Made by a program: the position numbers and the translations under genes. From Sphingomonas lacunae (GTDB lineage: Bacteria; Pseudomonadota; Alphaproteobacteria; Sphingomonadales; Sphingomonadaceae), in the NCBI RefSeq assembly GCF_012979535.1, contig NZ_CP053015.1, positions 2,666,001 to 2,730,000 of the forward strand: a DNA stretch of 64,000 bases. Reading direction: 5' to 3'. The notes under the pieces are model-generated. The model was given only the letters and a program-made list of their open reading frames with translations. It was not told where the DNA came from and ran no database searches. Shown piece by piece: positions 18,004-26,326 of the stretch. Numbering within the stretch: position 1 is the first letter of the stretch; every line of letters starts with the position of its first letter.

Positions 18004-18423
18004 GTGAAAACACCTTTTCCAGCCCTGCCCGAATCTCTCACAAGCCAGGCTCAAACCGGCACTCTTCGGCCATCAGCCCACCGACTGCTTGCCGCCTTGC
18101 GTGCTACCGTGATCATTCATCGTTCCGGACAATGCGCGCTACAGAGGCTCGCATCATTGCTGGGCAGCGAAAAACGGGCAACAAGCTGGGTCTTGTTACT
18201 GGACAGCGCGGCAAATGTTTGGCCGGAACCTCTGGCCGTCTATGCCCCATGTTGTAGCGTCATGACGCCTGACGAGCGAACGGTCGTCGATCTGGTGGCA
18301 CTGGCTGCCGCTGACAATCGCCCCGGTTTTGACCAGTTGCTGAGCGACATGATCAACGACGATGGCCGCGAGCATATCTATGCTGCAGCCTGTCGGTTCA
18401 TCGACAGTTGCCGCTATTGCTGA
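18004..18423 (+). CDS. orphan protein of unknown function
   Basis: A 139-residue soluble protein with no recognised family. The GTG start is supported by GGAGG 6 nt upstream (17993-17997). It is mostly helical in appearance, has no signal peptide, and is notable for a CC pair (YAPCCSVM) in the middle and a C-terminal FIDSCRYC. The coding pattern (G/C at third positions) and ribosome site argue that it is real. The palindrome at 17953-17973 suggests regulation by iron. It converges on the dehydrogenase gene at 18455. Confidence 0.65.
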   Translation: MKTPFPALPESLTSQAQTGTLRPSAHRLLAALRATVIIHRSGQCALQRLASLLGSEKRATSWVLLLDSAANVWPEPLAVYAPCCSVMTPDERTVVDLVALAAADNRPGFDQLLSDMINDDGREHIYAAACRFIDSCRYC

Positions 18424-18454
18424 GGCTTGGCTCGGAAAAAAACCAGGCCTGGGT

Positions 18455-19522
18455 TCAACCACGCCCGATCAGGCGGCGCGCCATGGTGTCGGCGACGTCA
18501 CTCGCGGGGATGCCGGTTGTTGCGCTTTCAGCCCAGATGGCTTCGAGGCGCTCCGGAATCTGAGCGATGCGCGCCAGCACGTCGTCCCGGCTGCCGCCTT
18601 CACGGCCCTGTGCACCGAGATATTCGAGCGCGACGTTGATGATGCCGCCCGCGTTGATGACATAGTCGGGCGCATAGAGGATGCCGCGATCCTGCACGCG
18701 CTGACCGTCGGTCGCCGTCGCCAGCTGGTTGTTGGCACCGCCCGCGACGACCGGTGCCTTCAAGGCGGCAATGCTCGCTTCGGTCAGGATCGCGCCGAGC
18801 GCATTGGGGCTGAACACATCGGCCTCAACCGTCATGATGTCATCCGCATCGACCCATTGTGCGCCCAGTTCCGCAGCCAGCGCCTTGGCCCGGTCAGCAT
18901 TGACGTCAGCCAGCGTCAGCTTCGCGCCATCAGCGGCAAGCTTGCGGGCAAGACCGCCGCCGACGCTGCCAACACCCTGGATCGCGACATGCACGCCCTT
19001 GGCACTGTCCTTGCCCAATCCACGCCGGATCGCCGCCAAGACGCCAAGATGCACGCCAATCGCCGTCAGCGGGCCGGGGTCACCGCCGGCCATGCCGCTT
19101 GCCACAGGCAGGCCGGAGACGTGGCGCGTCTCGCTGGCAATCGCCAGCATGTCGGCATCGCTCATGCCGACATCCTCGGCGGTCACATAACGGCCGTTCA
19201 GCGACTCGATGGCCCGGCCAAAGGCGGCAAGCTGCTCGCGCGTCTTGGGCGGCGTGCCGGCATCGGCGAGGATCACGCCCTTGCCTCCGCCCATCGGCAG
19301 ACCGGCCATGGCGTTCTTGTAGCTCATGCCGCGTGACAGGCGCAGGGCGTCGGTCACCGCATCGGCGCTGTCGGCATAATGCCAATAGCGCGCGCCACCC
19401 GCCGCCGGACCCAGATGCGTCGAGTGAATGGCGATCACCGCCGTCAGGCCAGCATCAGCATCACGGAACAGGTGGACGCCCTCATGATTGTCAAAATCAG
19501 GAAGGTCAAAGATGGACGGCAT
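18455..19522 (-). CDS. Glu/Leu/Phe/Val dehydrogenase family protein (leucine dehydrogenase-like)
   Basis: A 355-residue NAD-dependent amino-acid dehydrogenase. The substrate domain contains LGPAAGGARYW and SYKNAMAGLPMGGGKGVI with the catalytic Lys of the leucine/phenylalanine dehydrogenase branch. The Rossmann domain has AIQGVGSVGGGLARKL. The size suits leucine or phenylalanine dehydrogenase (about 350-370) rather than glutamate dehydrogenase (over 420). It probably deaminates branched-chain or aromatic amino acids to 2-oxo acids. Exact substrate not determinable here. Confidence 0.9.
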   Translation of the reverse strand: MPSIFDLPDFDNHEGVHLFRDADAGLTAVIAIHSTHLGPAAGGARYWHYADSADAVTDALRLSRGMSYKNAMAGLPMGGGKGVILADAGTPPKTREQLAAFGRAIESLNGRYVTAEDVGMSDADMLAIASETRHVSGLPVASGMAGGDPGPLTAIGVHLGVLAAIRRGLGKDSAKGVHVAIQGVGSVGGGLARKLAADGAKLTLADVNADRAKALAAELGAQWVDADDIMTVEADVFSPNALGAILTEASIAALKAPVVAGGANNQLATATDGQRVQDRGILYAPDYVINAGGIINVALEYLGAQGREGGSRDDVLARIAQIPERLEAIWAESATTGIPASDVADTMARRLIGRG

Positions 19523-19680
19523 GGCGGCAGCCTTTCGTGCGCATTACGATCGATGCGGAATGAAGTTACAGCCGCGCGCAATAATATGTCACGAGGCGGG
19601 AGTCACTAGGGGAGTGCTCTTGCAAGCTGGACACCCCCTGCGACGGCAGGGGAACATGTTGGCGGCTGATGTTGGAAAAA

Positions 19681-19757
19681 TGGGGCGACCAATGGGGCTC
19701 GAACCCACGACCTCCGGTACCACAAACCGGCGCTCTAACCAGCTGAGCTATGGTCGC
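19681..19757 (-). tRNA. tRNA-His (GTG)
   Basis: On the minus strand the acceptor stem GCGACCA pairs with TGGTCGC, followed by discriminator C and encoded CCA. The anticodon arm is CCGGT-TTGTGGT-ACCGG with anticodon GTG, and the T arm carries GGTTCGAGCC. A G stands just 5' of the acceptor stem, where the G-1 of tRNA-His would pair with C73. Confidence 0.97.
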
Positions 19758-19913
19758 CACACATTACGACAGGTCAAATCCCTGTGCGAGACGGCGCGAA
19801 TAGGCTGTGGGGGGGCGAATAGTCAAGCAAAGATAGGGCTGGGCGAGCATAAAGCAGCGAAGGCGGTGATCGGCCTTGCCTGACCTGCGCCGGACCGGGC
19901 AAAAGCGGTGATC

Positions 19914-20567
19914 ATGGCCTATGACCTGACCCTGTCCGGAGCGGACCTCACCGCCAGCCGCCTTGCCAGCACCCCCGGCGCACGGAAGGTTCCTTCGCCA
20001 CGGCTGACCCAATTCCTTATCCCGGCCTTCCTCTCAGGCGAGGAATGCGCCGGACTGATAGAGCGTATCGACCTCGCCGTGCGACCATCGACCATTACCG
20101 ATTTCAACGGTGACGAAGCGTTCCGCACCAGCTGGACCGGCGACCTCGACTATGCCGACCCGTTCGTTCAGGCGATCGACGCCAAACTCTGCGCCCTTGT
20201 CGGCATCGATCACCGCTTTGGCGAGCCCTTGCAGGGGCAACGCTATGACGTCGGGCAGGAGTTCAAGGGCCACACCGACTATTTCGAGCCGACCGGCGTA
20301 GATTATGAAGAGCATACATGGCGGTCCGGCCAGCGGACCTGGACGGTGATGGCCTATCTCAACAAGGTCGATGCCGGCGGCGGCACCCGCTTTTTCGGGC
20401 CGGACAAAATTGTCCAACCCGAACCCGGCAAGATCGTTGCCTGGAACAGCCTGCGCCCCGACGGCACCGTCAACCCCGACACGCTCCACCATGCGATGAA
20501 GGTGCGCAAGGGGCGCAAATATGTCATCACCAAATGGTTTCGCGAGCGGGAGTGGCCGTGGGGGTGA
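19914..20567 (+). CDS. 2OG-Fe(II) oxygenase, prolyl 4-hydroxylase-like
   Basis: A 217-residue member of the P4Hc family. The iron ligands are HTD in EFKGHTDYFEP and the distal His in DTLHHAMKVRKGRKYV, with the 2-oxoglutarate-binding Lys following (KYVITKWFR). Also present: QRTWTVMAYLN and GGGTRFF, family segments of the double-stranded beta-helix. These enzymes hydroxylate prolyl or other residues; the target here is unknown. ATG at 19914 preferred over the GTG two codons earlier. Confidence 0.9.
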   Translation: MAYDLTLSGADLTASRLASTPGARKVPSPRLTQFLIPAFLSGEECAGLIERIDLAVRPSTITDFNGDEAFRTSWTGDLDYADPFVQAIDAKLCALVGIDHRFGEPLQGQRYDVGQEFKGHTDYFEPTGVDYEEHTWRSGQRTWTVMAYLNKVDAGGGTRFFGPDKIVQPEPGKIVAWNSLRPDGTVNPDTLHHAMKVRKGRKYVITKWFREREWPWG

Positions 20568-20601
20568 GGCTAGACCATCGGTCTGAAAATGCCTCAATGC
20601 G

Positions 20602-20728
20602 CCCCCGACCTGATCGGGGCCCCATGGCCAATACTTTCGCTACATCCAACCGTCAGAATTCAGAAGCCCCGCTGACTTCGTCTGCAACCCGTGACGGTCG
20701 ACCATGGGTCCCCGGTCGAGCCGGGGAC
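20602..20728. repeat. pair of palindromic hairpins between convergent genes
   Basis: CCCCGA/TCGGGG around 5 nt at 20603-20619 and a perfect GTCCCCGG/CCGGGGAC around 5 nt at 20708-20728. The second is nested within an outer AACCCGTG / CACGGGTT-type pairing. Both lie in the gap between the oxygenase gene (+) and the SIMPL gene (-). They look like dispersed intergenic palindromes and may serve as transcript ends, though neither has a T run. Confidence 0.55.
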
Positions 20729-20751
20729 ACACGGGTTCGGATAGGATCGTT

Positions 20752-21525
20752 TTACCTCACCAAACGGTACTGCACATTCAGGGTGATGCCGTTGCTCACC
20801 TGCCCCGGCTGGATGACATTGCCGGCGTCGGCGGATTCGGCGCGGGCCATCATCACCGGCATCGGCATGGGCGGTGTGAAGCCACCGCCTTCGGAGACGC
20901 TGACCAGCCGCGCGCTGCTGTAGCCGGCGGCCCGGGCGTAACGGTTGGCGCGTTCGGTGGCGCGGCGCAGCGCGGTTTCTCGCGCCGTGTCGAGTGATGC
21001 GTCAGGATCAGCGAGGAAGAAGCTCGGCCCGTCGATGTTGGTGCCGCCCGCGCTGACCAGCGCGTCAATCAGTGCGCCGACGCGGGTGGTGTTGGCGGTG
21101 ATGACGCTCAGCTGGTTCGACACCTGATAGCCGATCAGGCGCGGCGGCTGGCCCTGTTGCTGCGGGGTATAGTCATATTGCGCCGACAGGTTGAATCCGC
21201 TGGTCTGGATATCGCGCTGTTCAATCCCGGCACGGCGGGCGGCGGCGATCAGATTGTTCATCGCGGCGGTATTGGCGCGCATTGCCTCAACAGCGGTCGT
21301 TGCCGTCGTGGTGACACCGGCGCCAATCCGGGCGCGGTCAGGCGCGCTCTTCACCTCTTCGGTGATCGAGAAAGCGAGCAACGGGGAATCAACATCGGCC
21401 ATGCTGTGCATCATTCCATGCGGCGTTTGGGGAGCGGGGACAGTCTGTGCCTGCGCAGCAAAGGGCAAGGCGGCGCTGGCGGCGGCCATCGCGAAAGTGG
21501 CGGCGGCGGCATGAAGGCGTTTCAT
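20752..21525 (-). CDS. SIMPL domain (DUF541) periplasmic protein
   Basis: A 257-residue exported protein. The ATG at 21525 follows a strong ribosome site (AGGAGG) and starts a signal peptide ending near AAQAQ. The mature part has SIMPL landmarks: a repeated-Thr strand (GAGVTTTATTAVEAM), the helix ANTAAMNNLIAAARRAG, then QRDIQTSGFNLSAQYDY, GYQVSNQLSV, and AGGTNIDGPSFFL near the end. SIMPL proteins are periplasmic or outer-membrane associated, with roles linked to oxidative stress in some species; function here is not defined. Confidence 0.88.
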   Translation of the reverse strand: MKRLHAAAATFAMAAASAALPFAAQAQTVPAPQTPHGMMHSMADVDSPLLAFSITEEVKSAPDRARIGAGVTTTATTAVEAMRANTAAMNNLIAAARRAGIEQRDIQTSGFNLSAQYDYTPQQQGQPPRLIGYQVSNQLSVITANTTRVGALIDALVSAGGTNIDGPSFFLADPDASLDTARETALRRATERANRYARAAGYSSARLVSVSEGGGFTPPMPMPVMMARAESADAGNVIQPGQVSNGITLNVQYRLVR

Positions 21526-21691
21526 CGGGTCTGATCCTCCTTGTGATGGGCAACCCACCGAACGGATCATCGCCCATCCGGTTTCATATGGGTAATGAAT
21601 AATGGCCTTTGGCTTGCGAGCGGCTGAACCGGCGGCTAGGCGCTCGTTCAGACAAGCTCCTCCCCCATCCATACCCGGAATTTTCCCGCCC

Positions 21692-23497
21692 ATGGCCGCC
21701 CCGCTCCTGTCCTATGAAAATCTCGGCCTGATCCAGGGCAGCGGCTGGCTGTTTCGCGGGCTCGACATCTATATCGGCGAGCGGGAGCGGCTGGCGCTGA
21801 TCGGCCGCAACGGCGCGGGCAAATCGACTCTGCTGCGCCTGCTCGCCGGCACCATCGACAGTGACGAGGGCACGCGGATGATCGTGCCGGGCACCCGTGT
21901 CGTCATGCTCGAACAGGAACCCAGCTTCGCCGGATGCTCCACGCTGATGGACTATTGCATCGCTGGCGATGGCGCGCCCGCCATGCATGAGGTCGCGGCG
22001 ATTGCCGACCAGATGGGCATTGACCTTGGCCGTGACGCCGCCACCGCCAGCGGCGGCGAAAAGCGCCGCGCTGCCCTGTCAAAGGCTTTGGCGAGCGAAC
22101 CTGACATTTTGCTCCTCGATGAGCCGACCAACCACCTGGATCTTGCCGCGATCGACTGGCTCGAAAGCTGGCTGCAACGCTATAGCGGCGCCTTCATCAC
22201 CATAAGCCACGACCGGACTTTCCTCACCCGGCTGACGCGCGAGACTTTGTGGCTCGACCGCAGCACCATCCGCCGCAAGCAGATCGGTTTCGGCGGGTTC
22301 GAGGCGTGGATGGAAACCGTCTATGCCGAGGAAGCGCGCAACGCCGAACGGCTCGACGCCAAGCTCAAGATCGAGGCGCACTGGCTTGAGCGGGGTGTCA
22401 CGGCGCGGCGCAAGCGCAATCAGGGGCGGCTTGAGAAACTCTATGAAATGCGTGCCCAGCGCGCCGCCATGCTCAGCCCGCAGGGCACTGCCAAGATCGG
22501 GCTGGTCAAGGACGACAGCAAGACAAAATCGGTCATCACCGCCGAGCATGTCACCAAAAGCTATGGCGGCCGGACGATCATCAAGGATTTCAGCTTTCGC
22601 GTGCAGCGTGGTGACCGCATCGGTCTGGTCGGGGCCAATGGCGCGGGCAAGACCACCCTGCTCAAGCTGCTGACCGGCGAGATCGAACCTGACAGCGGCA
22701 GCATCGCCCGCGCGAAGACGCTCGACGGCATCGTCATCGACCAGCAGCGCGCATTGATGCAACCCGACAAGCGCGTGCGCGACGTTCTCGCTGATGGCGG
22801 CGACTGGATCGACGTGCGCGGTGAGCGCAAGCATATCCGCGGGTACCTCAAGGACTTCCTGTTCGACCCGTCGCTGACCGAGGCCAAGGTTGGCACGCTG
22901 TCAGGCGGCGAAAAGTCGCGCCTGTTGCTCGCCCGCGAATTCGCTCGCGAATCCAACCTGCTTGTCCTCGACGAGCCGACCAACGACCTCGACCTTGAAA
23001 CGCTCGACCTCTTGCAGGAGGTGATCGCCGATTATGAGGGCACGGTGCTGCTCGTCAGCCACGATCGCGATTTCCTTGACCGCACCGTGACTGTCACCCT
23101 CGGCCTTGATGGGTCGGGCACAGTCGATGTTGTCGCCGGCGGCTATGCCGACTGGGAGGCGCGCAAGAAGCAGGCAAAGTCGAACACGCCCAAGGCGGTG
23201 ACCCAGGCCAAGGCCGCCGCCACCGCCGCGCAGCAGGCCACCGCCGGCGGCGGCGCGAAGAAGAAGCTCTCCTACAAGGACCAACGTGATTTCGACCTGC
23301 TGCCCAGCCAGATCGAGGCGATGGACGTCGCCATCGCCAAAGCCGAAGCCGAACTTGCCGATCCGCACCTCTACACCAAGAACTTCGCCCGATTCGAGGC
23401 GCTGACCGCCGAGCTTGAAAAACTGCGCGCCGACAAGGAAGCGGCGGAGGACCGCTGGCTGACCCTCGCAGAAGAAGTGGAGAGCCTCGGCGGCTGA
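21692..23497 (+). CDS. ABC-F family ATPase, Uup-like
   Basis: A 601-residue soluble protein with two ATPase domains in tandem and no membrane part. Walker A motifs GRNGAGKSTLLRLLAG and GANGAGKTTLLKLLTG, signature motifs ASGGEKRRAALSKAL and LSGGEKSRLLLAREF, and Walker B LLLDEPTNHLDL and LVLDEPTNDLDL are all intact. The C-terminal 90 residues form a Lys/Ala-rich linker and a coiled coil (AMDVAIAKAEAEL to EEVESLGG), as in Uup. ABC-F proteins act on the ribosome or on DNA structures. The start is the ATG at 21692; the upstream extension overlaps the SIMPL promoter region. Confidence 0.93.
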   Translation: MAAPLLSYENLGLIQGSGWLFRGLDIYIGERERLALIGRNGAGKSTLLRLLAGTIDSDEGTRMIVPGTRVVMLEQEPSFAGCSTLMDYCIAGDGAPAMHEVAAIADQMGIDLGRDAATASGGEKRRAALSKALASEPDILLLDEPTNHLDLAAIDWLESWLQRYSGAFITISHDRTFLTRLTRETLWLDRSTIRRKQIGFGGFEAWMETVYAEEARNAERLDAKLKIEAHWLERGVTARRKRNQGRLEKLYEMRAQRAAMLSPQGTAKIGLVKDDSKTKSVITAEHVTKSYGGRTIIKDFSFRVQRGDRIGLVGANGAGKTTLLKLLTGEIEPDSGSIARAKTLDGIVIDQQRALMQPDKRVRDVLADGGDWIDVRGERKHIRGYLKDFLFDPSLTEAKVGTLSGGEKSRLLLAREFARESNLLVLDEPTNDLDLETLDLLQEVIADYEGTVLLVSHDRDFLDRTVTVTLGLDGSGTVDVVAGGYADWEARKKQAKSNTPKAVTQAKAAATAAQQATAGGGAKKKLSYKDQRDFDLLPSQIEAMDVAIAKAEAELADPHLYTKNFARFEALTAELEKLRADKEAAEDRWLTLAEEVESLGG

Positions 23498-23980
23498 TCA
23501 TCCCGGCAGGCGGTAATGCGCCGCCAACCGGTCAAGCGCCAGCGTCAGCACCAGCCGCCCAGACCGCGCCGGCCAGCCAAGGCCACGCTCGGCCCCGGCC
23601 ATCCCCTCGCCTGCGCAAATAACCCGCCAGCAAATGTCGGCAAGGCCGCTGCCGACATGCGCCATCGCCGCGTCAAATCGCCGCCTCGCGTCAATCTGCG
23701 CGACCGTCGCAGCATCATGGCTGCGCAGCGTGCGTGGTGAACCATCGGGCGGCGCCGCATCCCAGCGCATTGTCAGCCTCGGCGCGAGGCCCGACCGCTC
23801 GAAATCGGCTCGCAACGCGTCCCCCGCGAGCAGCTGCCGGTCGCTGATCAGCCCGCGCGCGTGCAACCAGCCTAGCGGACTCTCGGCCAGATTGACCGTC
23901 ACCTTCCTGCCGCGCCCTTCCGGTGCGGCACAATCAGGATGGCGACGGGTGACAAGCGAACGGACAGCGGCAGGAACCAT
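23498..23980 (-). CDS. DUF6456 domain protein
   Basis: About 160 residues. The ATG at 23980 has GAGGAG at a good distance, better than the ATG 13 codons upstream. The domain is recognised by NLAESPLGWLHARG, then LISDRQLLAGDALRADFERSGLAPRLTM, a D-rich stretch, and GSGLADICWRVICAGEGMAGAERGLGWPARSGRLVLTLALDRLAAHY. DUF6456 proteins are common in alphaproteobacteria, sometimes fused to helix-turn-helix domains, and are suspected DNA-binding proteins; function unknown. Ends directly against the ABC-F gene. Confidence 0.75.
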   Translation of the reverse strand: MVPAAVRSLVTRRHPDCAAPEGRGRKVTVNLAESPLGWLHARGLISDRQLLAGDALRADFERSGLAPRLTMRWDAAPPDGSPRTLRSHDAATVAQIDARRRFDAAMAHVGSGLADICWRVICAGEGMAGAERGLGWPARSGRLVLTLALDRLAAHYRLPG

Positions 23981-24087
23981 GGCGATTCTCCTCAACTTCA
24001 GCGAATCGACTCTTGTCATATGGTAATAGATGTAGGAAAGAAGTAACCTCTGTGGTTCATTGCTTTTGCCAGCCGCAAGGAAGAAGA

Positions 24088-24660
24088 ATGATGATCAACA
24101 GTATTCGCGCCGTTCGCCGTACCAAACGAATGACATTGGACGACGTCGCCAGCCGTTGCGATCCGCCGACCACGGCGCAAACCATCGGACGACTCGAAAC
24201 TGGCACCCGCACCCTGTCACTCGACTGGCTGAACCGCATCGCCAAGGCGCTGGGTGTCGAACCGCGCGATCTGGTGCAAATGCCCGATGACGAGGAGCTG
24301 AGCCTTGCCGCCATCATCGGCCATGATGGCGCCCACGCACCGACACGCGTTGAGAGTATCGCCCTGCTCCGTCCGGAAACTGGCACGGTGGCGGTCCGTT
24401 TCGCCGCCAGCGTCGGCGATTATCGTGGCGGCGACATCCTTTGGTGCCGCAAGCTGGCGCGCAATGCCATTGGCACGGCGCTCAACCGGGACATTCTTGT
24501 CCCACGTCCTGCCGGGCGCTATCTTTTTGGCCGGCTGCTCGCGGTTGATGGCGACAAGCTCCAACTGCTGCCCTTAATTGACGGCGCCAGGCAACAGGTG
24601 CTGACTATCCCAGAATGGGTAGCAGTAACCACACGCTTGGTCAGGACCCTTGGAGCATGA
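24088..24660 (+). CDS. XRE-family transcriptional regulator with S24-like C-terminal part
   Basis: A 190-residue regulator. The N-terminal 65 residues form a Cro/C1 helix-turn-helix (IRAVRRTKRMTLDDVASRC, TIGRLETGTRTLSLDWLNRIAKALGV). The rest resembles the beta-rich fold of S24/LexA-type repressors (VRFAASVGDYRGGDILWC, DILVPRPAGRYLFGRLLAV), but I see no clear Ser/Lys self-cleavage pair. GGAAGA precedes the start; ATG at 24088 or 24091. Its stop overlaps the glycosyltransferase start (ATGA), an unusual coupling of regulator and enzyme. Confidence 0.85.
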   Translation: MMINSIRAVRRTKRMTLDDVASRCDPPTTAQTIGRLETGTRTLSLDWLNRIAKALGVEPRDLVQMPDDEELSLAAIIGHDGAHAPTRVESIALLRPETGTVAVRFAASVGDYRGGDILWCRKLARNAIGTALNRDILVPRPAGRYLFGRLLAVDGDKLQLLPLIDGARQQVLTIPEWVAVTTRLVRTLGA

Positions 24661-25868
24661 GTGAGGCGCAAGACCAGGCCAACCCGCTTCATATCGTCAG
24701 CATCGCCACTCTCTTCCCTGACGCGACACGACCAAATTTTGGCATATTTGTTGAACGCTCGCTTGCCGCGCTCGCCCGACAGCCGGGCATAGCACTGACC
24801 GTTATAGTCCCTTTAGGCATCCCGCCCTGGCCATTGTCATTGCACCGCCGCTATGCGGCGCTGCGTCGCCTGCCGCACCGCGAGAACTGGCATGGCCTTG
24901 AGGTTGTGCGACCGCGCTTCACACTTTTGCCCAAAGTCGGCAGCCGTTTGAATGCCACCGCCATCGCCCGCGCGCTGTTGCCGGTTGTCAGGCGGATGCA
25001 GCAGGAGGGCCGAGTGGATGTGCTTGATGCGCAGTTCTTCCACCCTGACGGACCGGCCACCCATCAGCTGGCAAGCGCGCTGGGTGTGCCTTTTTCAATC
25101 AAGGCGCGCGGGGCGGACATTTCGCTGTGGACGCAGCGCCCCGATACTGGCCCGGCAATTCTCGCGGCGGCTCAGGCGGCGACCGGGTTGCTTGCGGTCG
25201 GTGAGGCCTTGAAGAAGGACATGGTGACCGCTGGAATGCAGGCGGAGAAGATACGGGTTCATTACACGGGCGTCGATGCCACACGGTTCCACCTGAAGGA
25301 CCGCGCAACTGCCCGTCGTGAGTGGAATGTACCGGAATCAGCAAAGCTTCTGCTCACTGTCGGAGCACTGATCCCGCGCAAGGGACAGTGGCTGGTGCTG
25401 GAAGCGATGCGAGACCTGCCTTACGATGTCCAATATTTTATGGCAGGCGCTGGCGAGGATTCGGCAAGGCTGAAGGCTATGGCCTCCACACTCGGCCTGT
25501 CAGAACGGGTCAGACAGCTGGGCCCGGTCCCCAATGACCAGCTCCCTTCACTCTATGCCGCAGCCGACCTGATGGTCCTGCCGTCTGCAAGCGAAGGCTT
25601 GGCAAATGCGTGGGTGGAGGCACAGGCATGCGGAGTGCCGCTGGTCCTGAGTGACATTTCCCCGGCGCATGAAATGATCGATAGTCCGGATGCTGGCAGC
25701 ATTGCCGCGGCAGACCCGTTCGCGCTCGCCAAGGCTATCATCGAAGTCCTGTCGAGACCGATTGACCGCCAGGCCTTGTCAACTCGCACCCATGGGCGGT
25801 TCAATTGGGATCGTAATGGCAGCGAACTCGCGGATCATCTGCGCAGGCTCAACAGGGCGAGGGCTTGA
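24657..25868 (+). CDS. glycosyltransferase family 4
   Basis: A 403-residue GT-B fold enzyme. N-terminal Rossmann part: IVSIATLFPDATRPNFGIFVERSLAAL, then KARGADISLW. The C-terminal donor-binding part has LLTVGALIPRKGQWLVLEAM, YFMAGAGEDSARLKAMA, and the nucleotide-sugar motif VLPSASEGLANAWVEAQACGVPLV with the E-x7-E spacing of GT4 retaining enzymes. It probably adds a sugar to a polysaccharide or lipid; acceptor unknown. No other sugar genes adjoin it. Starts inside the stop of the XRE gene. Confidence 0.9.
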   Translation: MSEAQDQANPLHIVSIATLFPDATRPNFGIFVERSLAALARQPGIALTVIVPLGIPPWPLSLHRRYAALRRLPHRENWHGLEVVRPRFTLLPKVGSRLNATAIARALLPVVRRMQQEGRVDVLDAQFFHPDGPATHQLASALGVPFSIKARGADISLWTQRPDTGPAILAAAQAATGLLAVGEALKKDMVTAGMQAEKIRVHYTGVDATRFHLKDRATARREWNVPESAKLLLTVGALIPRKGQWLVLEAMRDLPYDVQYFMAGAGEDSARLKAMASTLGLSERVRQLGPVPNDQLPSLYAAADLMVLPSASEGLANAWVEAQACGVPLVLSDISPAHEMIDSPDAGSIAAADPFALAKAIIEVLSRPIDRQALSTRTHGRFNWDRNGSELADHLRRLNRARA

Positions 25869-25968
25869 TCACCTTGCGCGCAACCCCGGTGGCAAGAACA
25901 GGGGCATGGAGCGGCCATTCATCTGCCGTGGTAGCCGCTCCATGCGGGGGAACTTTGAATCGTTGGCA

Positions 25969-26127
25969 TCACTCTTGGGAAACCTGCCACTTTCCGTTCC
26001 AGTGTTTTTCGAGCTTTTTGCCACAATATTTGCACGGGGCGCGAGCGATATGGCGGTCATCATAGGCCGCACGCCGGCCATCACGCCGATGGAACCCCAA
26101 AGTGCAAAGAAACAACCTGCGGATCAT
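25969..26127 (-). CDS. small CxxC protein
   Basis: A 52-residue basic protein. From the ATG at 26127 (GAGG about 10 nt upstream) it reads MIRRLFLCTLGFHRRDGRRA, then ARAPCKYCGKKLEKHWNGKW. The CKYCGK knuckle, with the earlier CTLGFH giving a possible second Cys/His pair, suggests a zinc-ribbon-like fold. Short proteins with this layout occur in other sphingomonads in my recollection, but this was not searched. It sits alone between the glycosyltransferase and hydrolase genes. Confidence 0.5.
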   Translation of the reverse strand: MIRRLFLCTLGFHRRDGRRAAYDDRHIARAPCKYCGKKLEKHWNGKWQVSQE

Positions 26128-26326
26128 CGATACCTCGACACCATGAGCCGTCACCTGATGATGAAGGCTATCCTTGATGGCTGCATCCGTTGATCGGACG
26201 TCCGCGCCCCAATGCGATCCGTAGGGCCATCAGATACAGACATTTCTTTGCAAAAATTGGATATTTTTGACATTCGTCGAACATGATGATCGGAACGCCC
26301 AGCAATAAACAAAGGCAGTTACGGCG

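Noticed and set aside
19681-19757. Phage or island attachment site at tRNA-His, also at tRNA-Met and tRNA-Gly
   Set aside because: No integrase gene and no repeat of the tRNA 3' end was noticed near any of the three tRNA genes.
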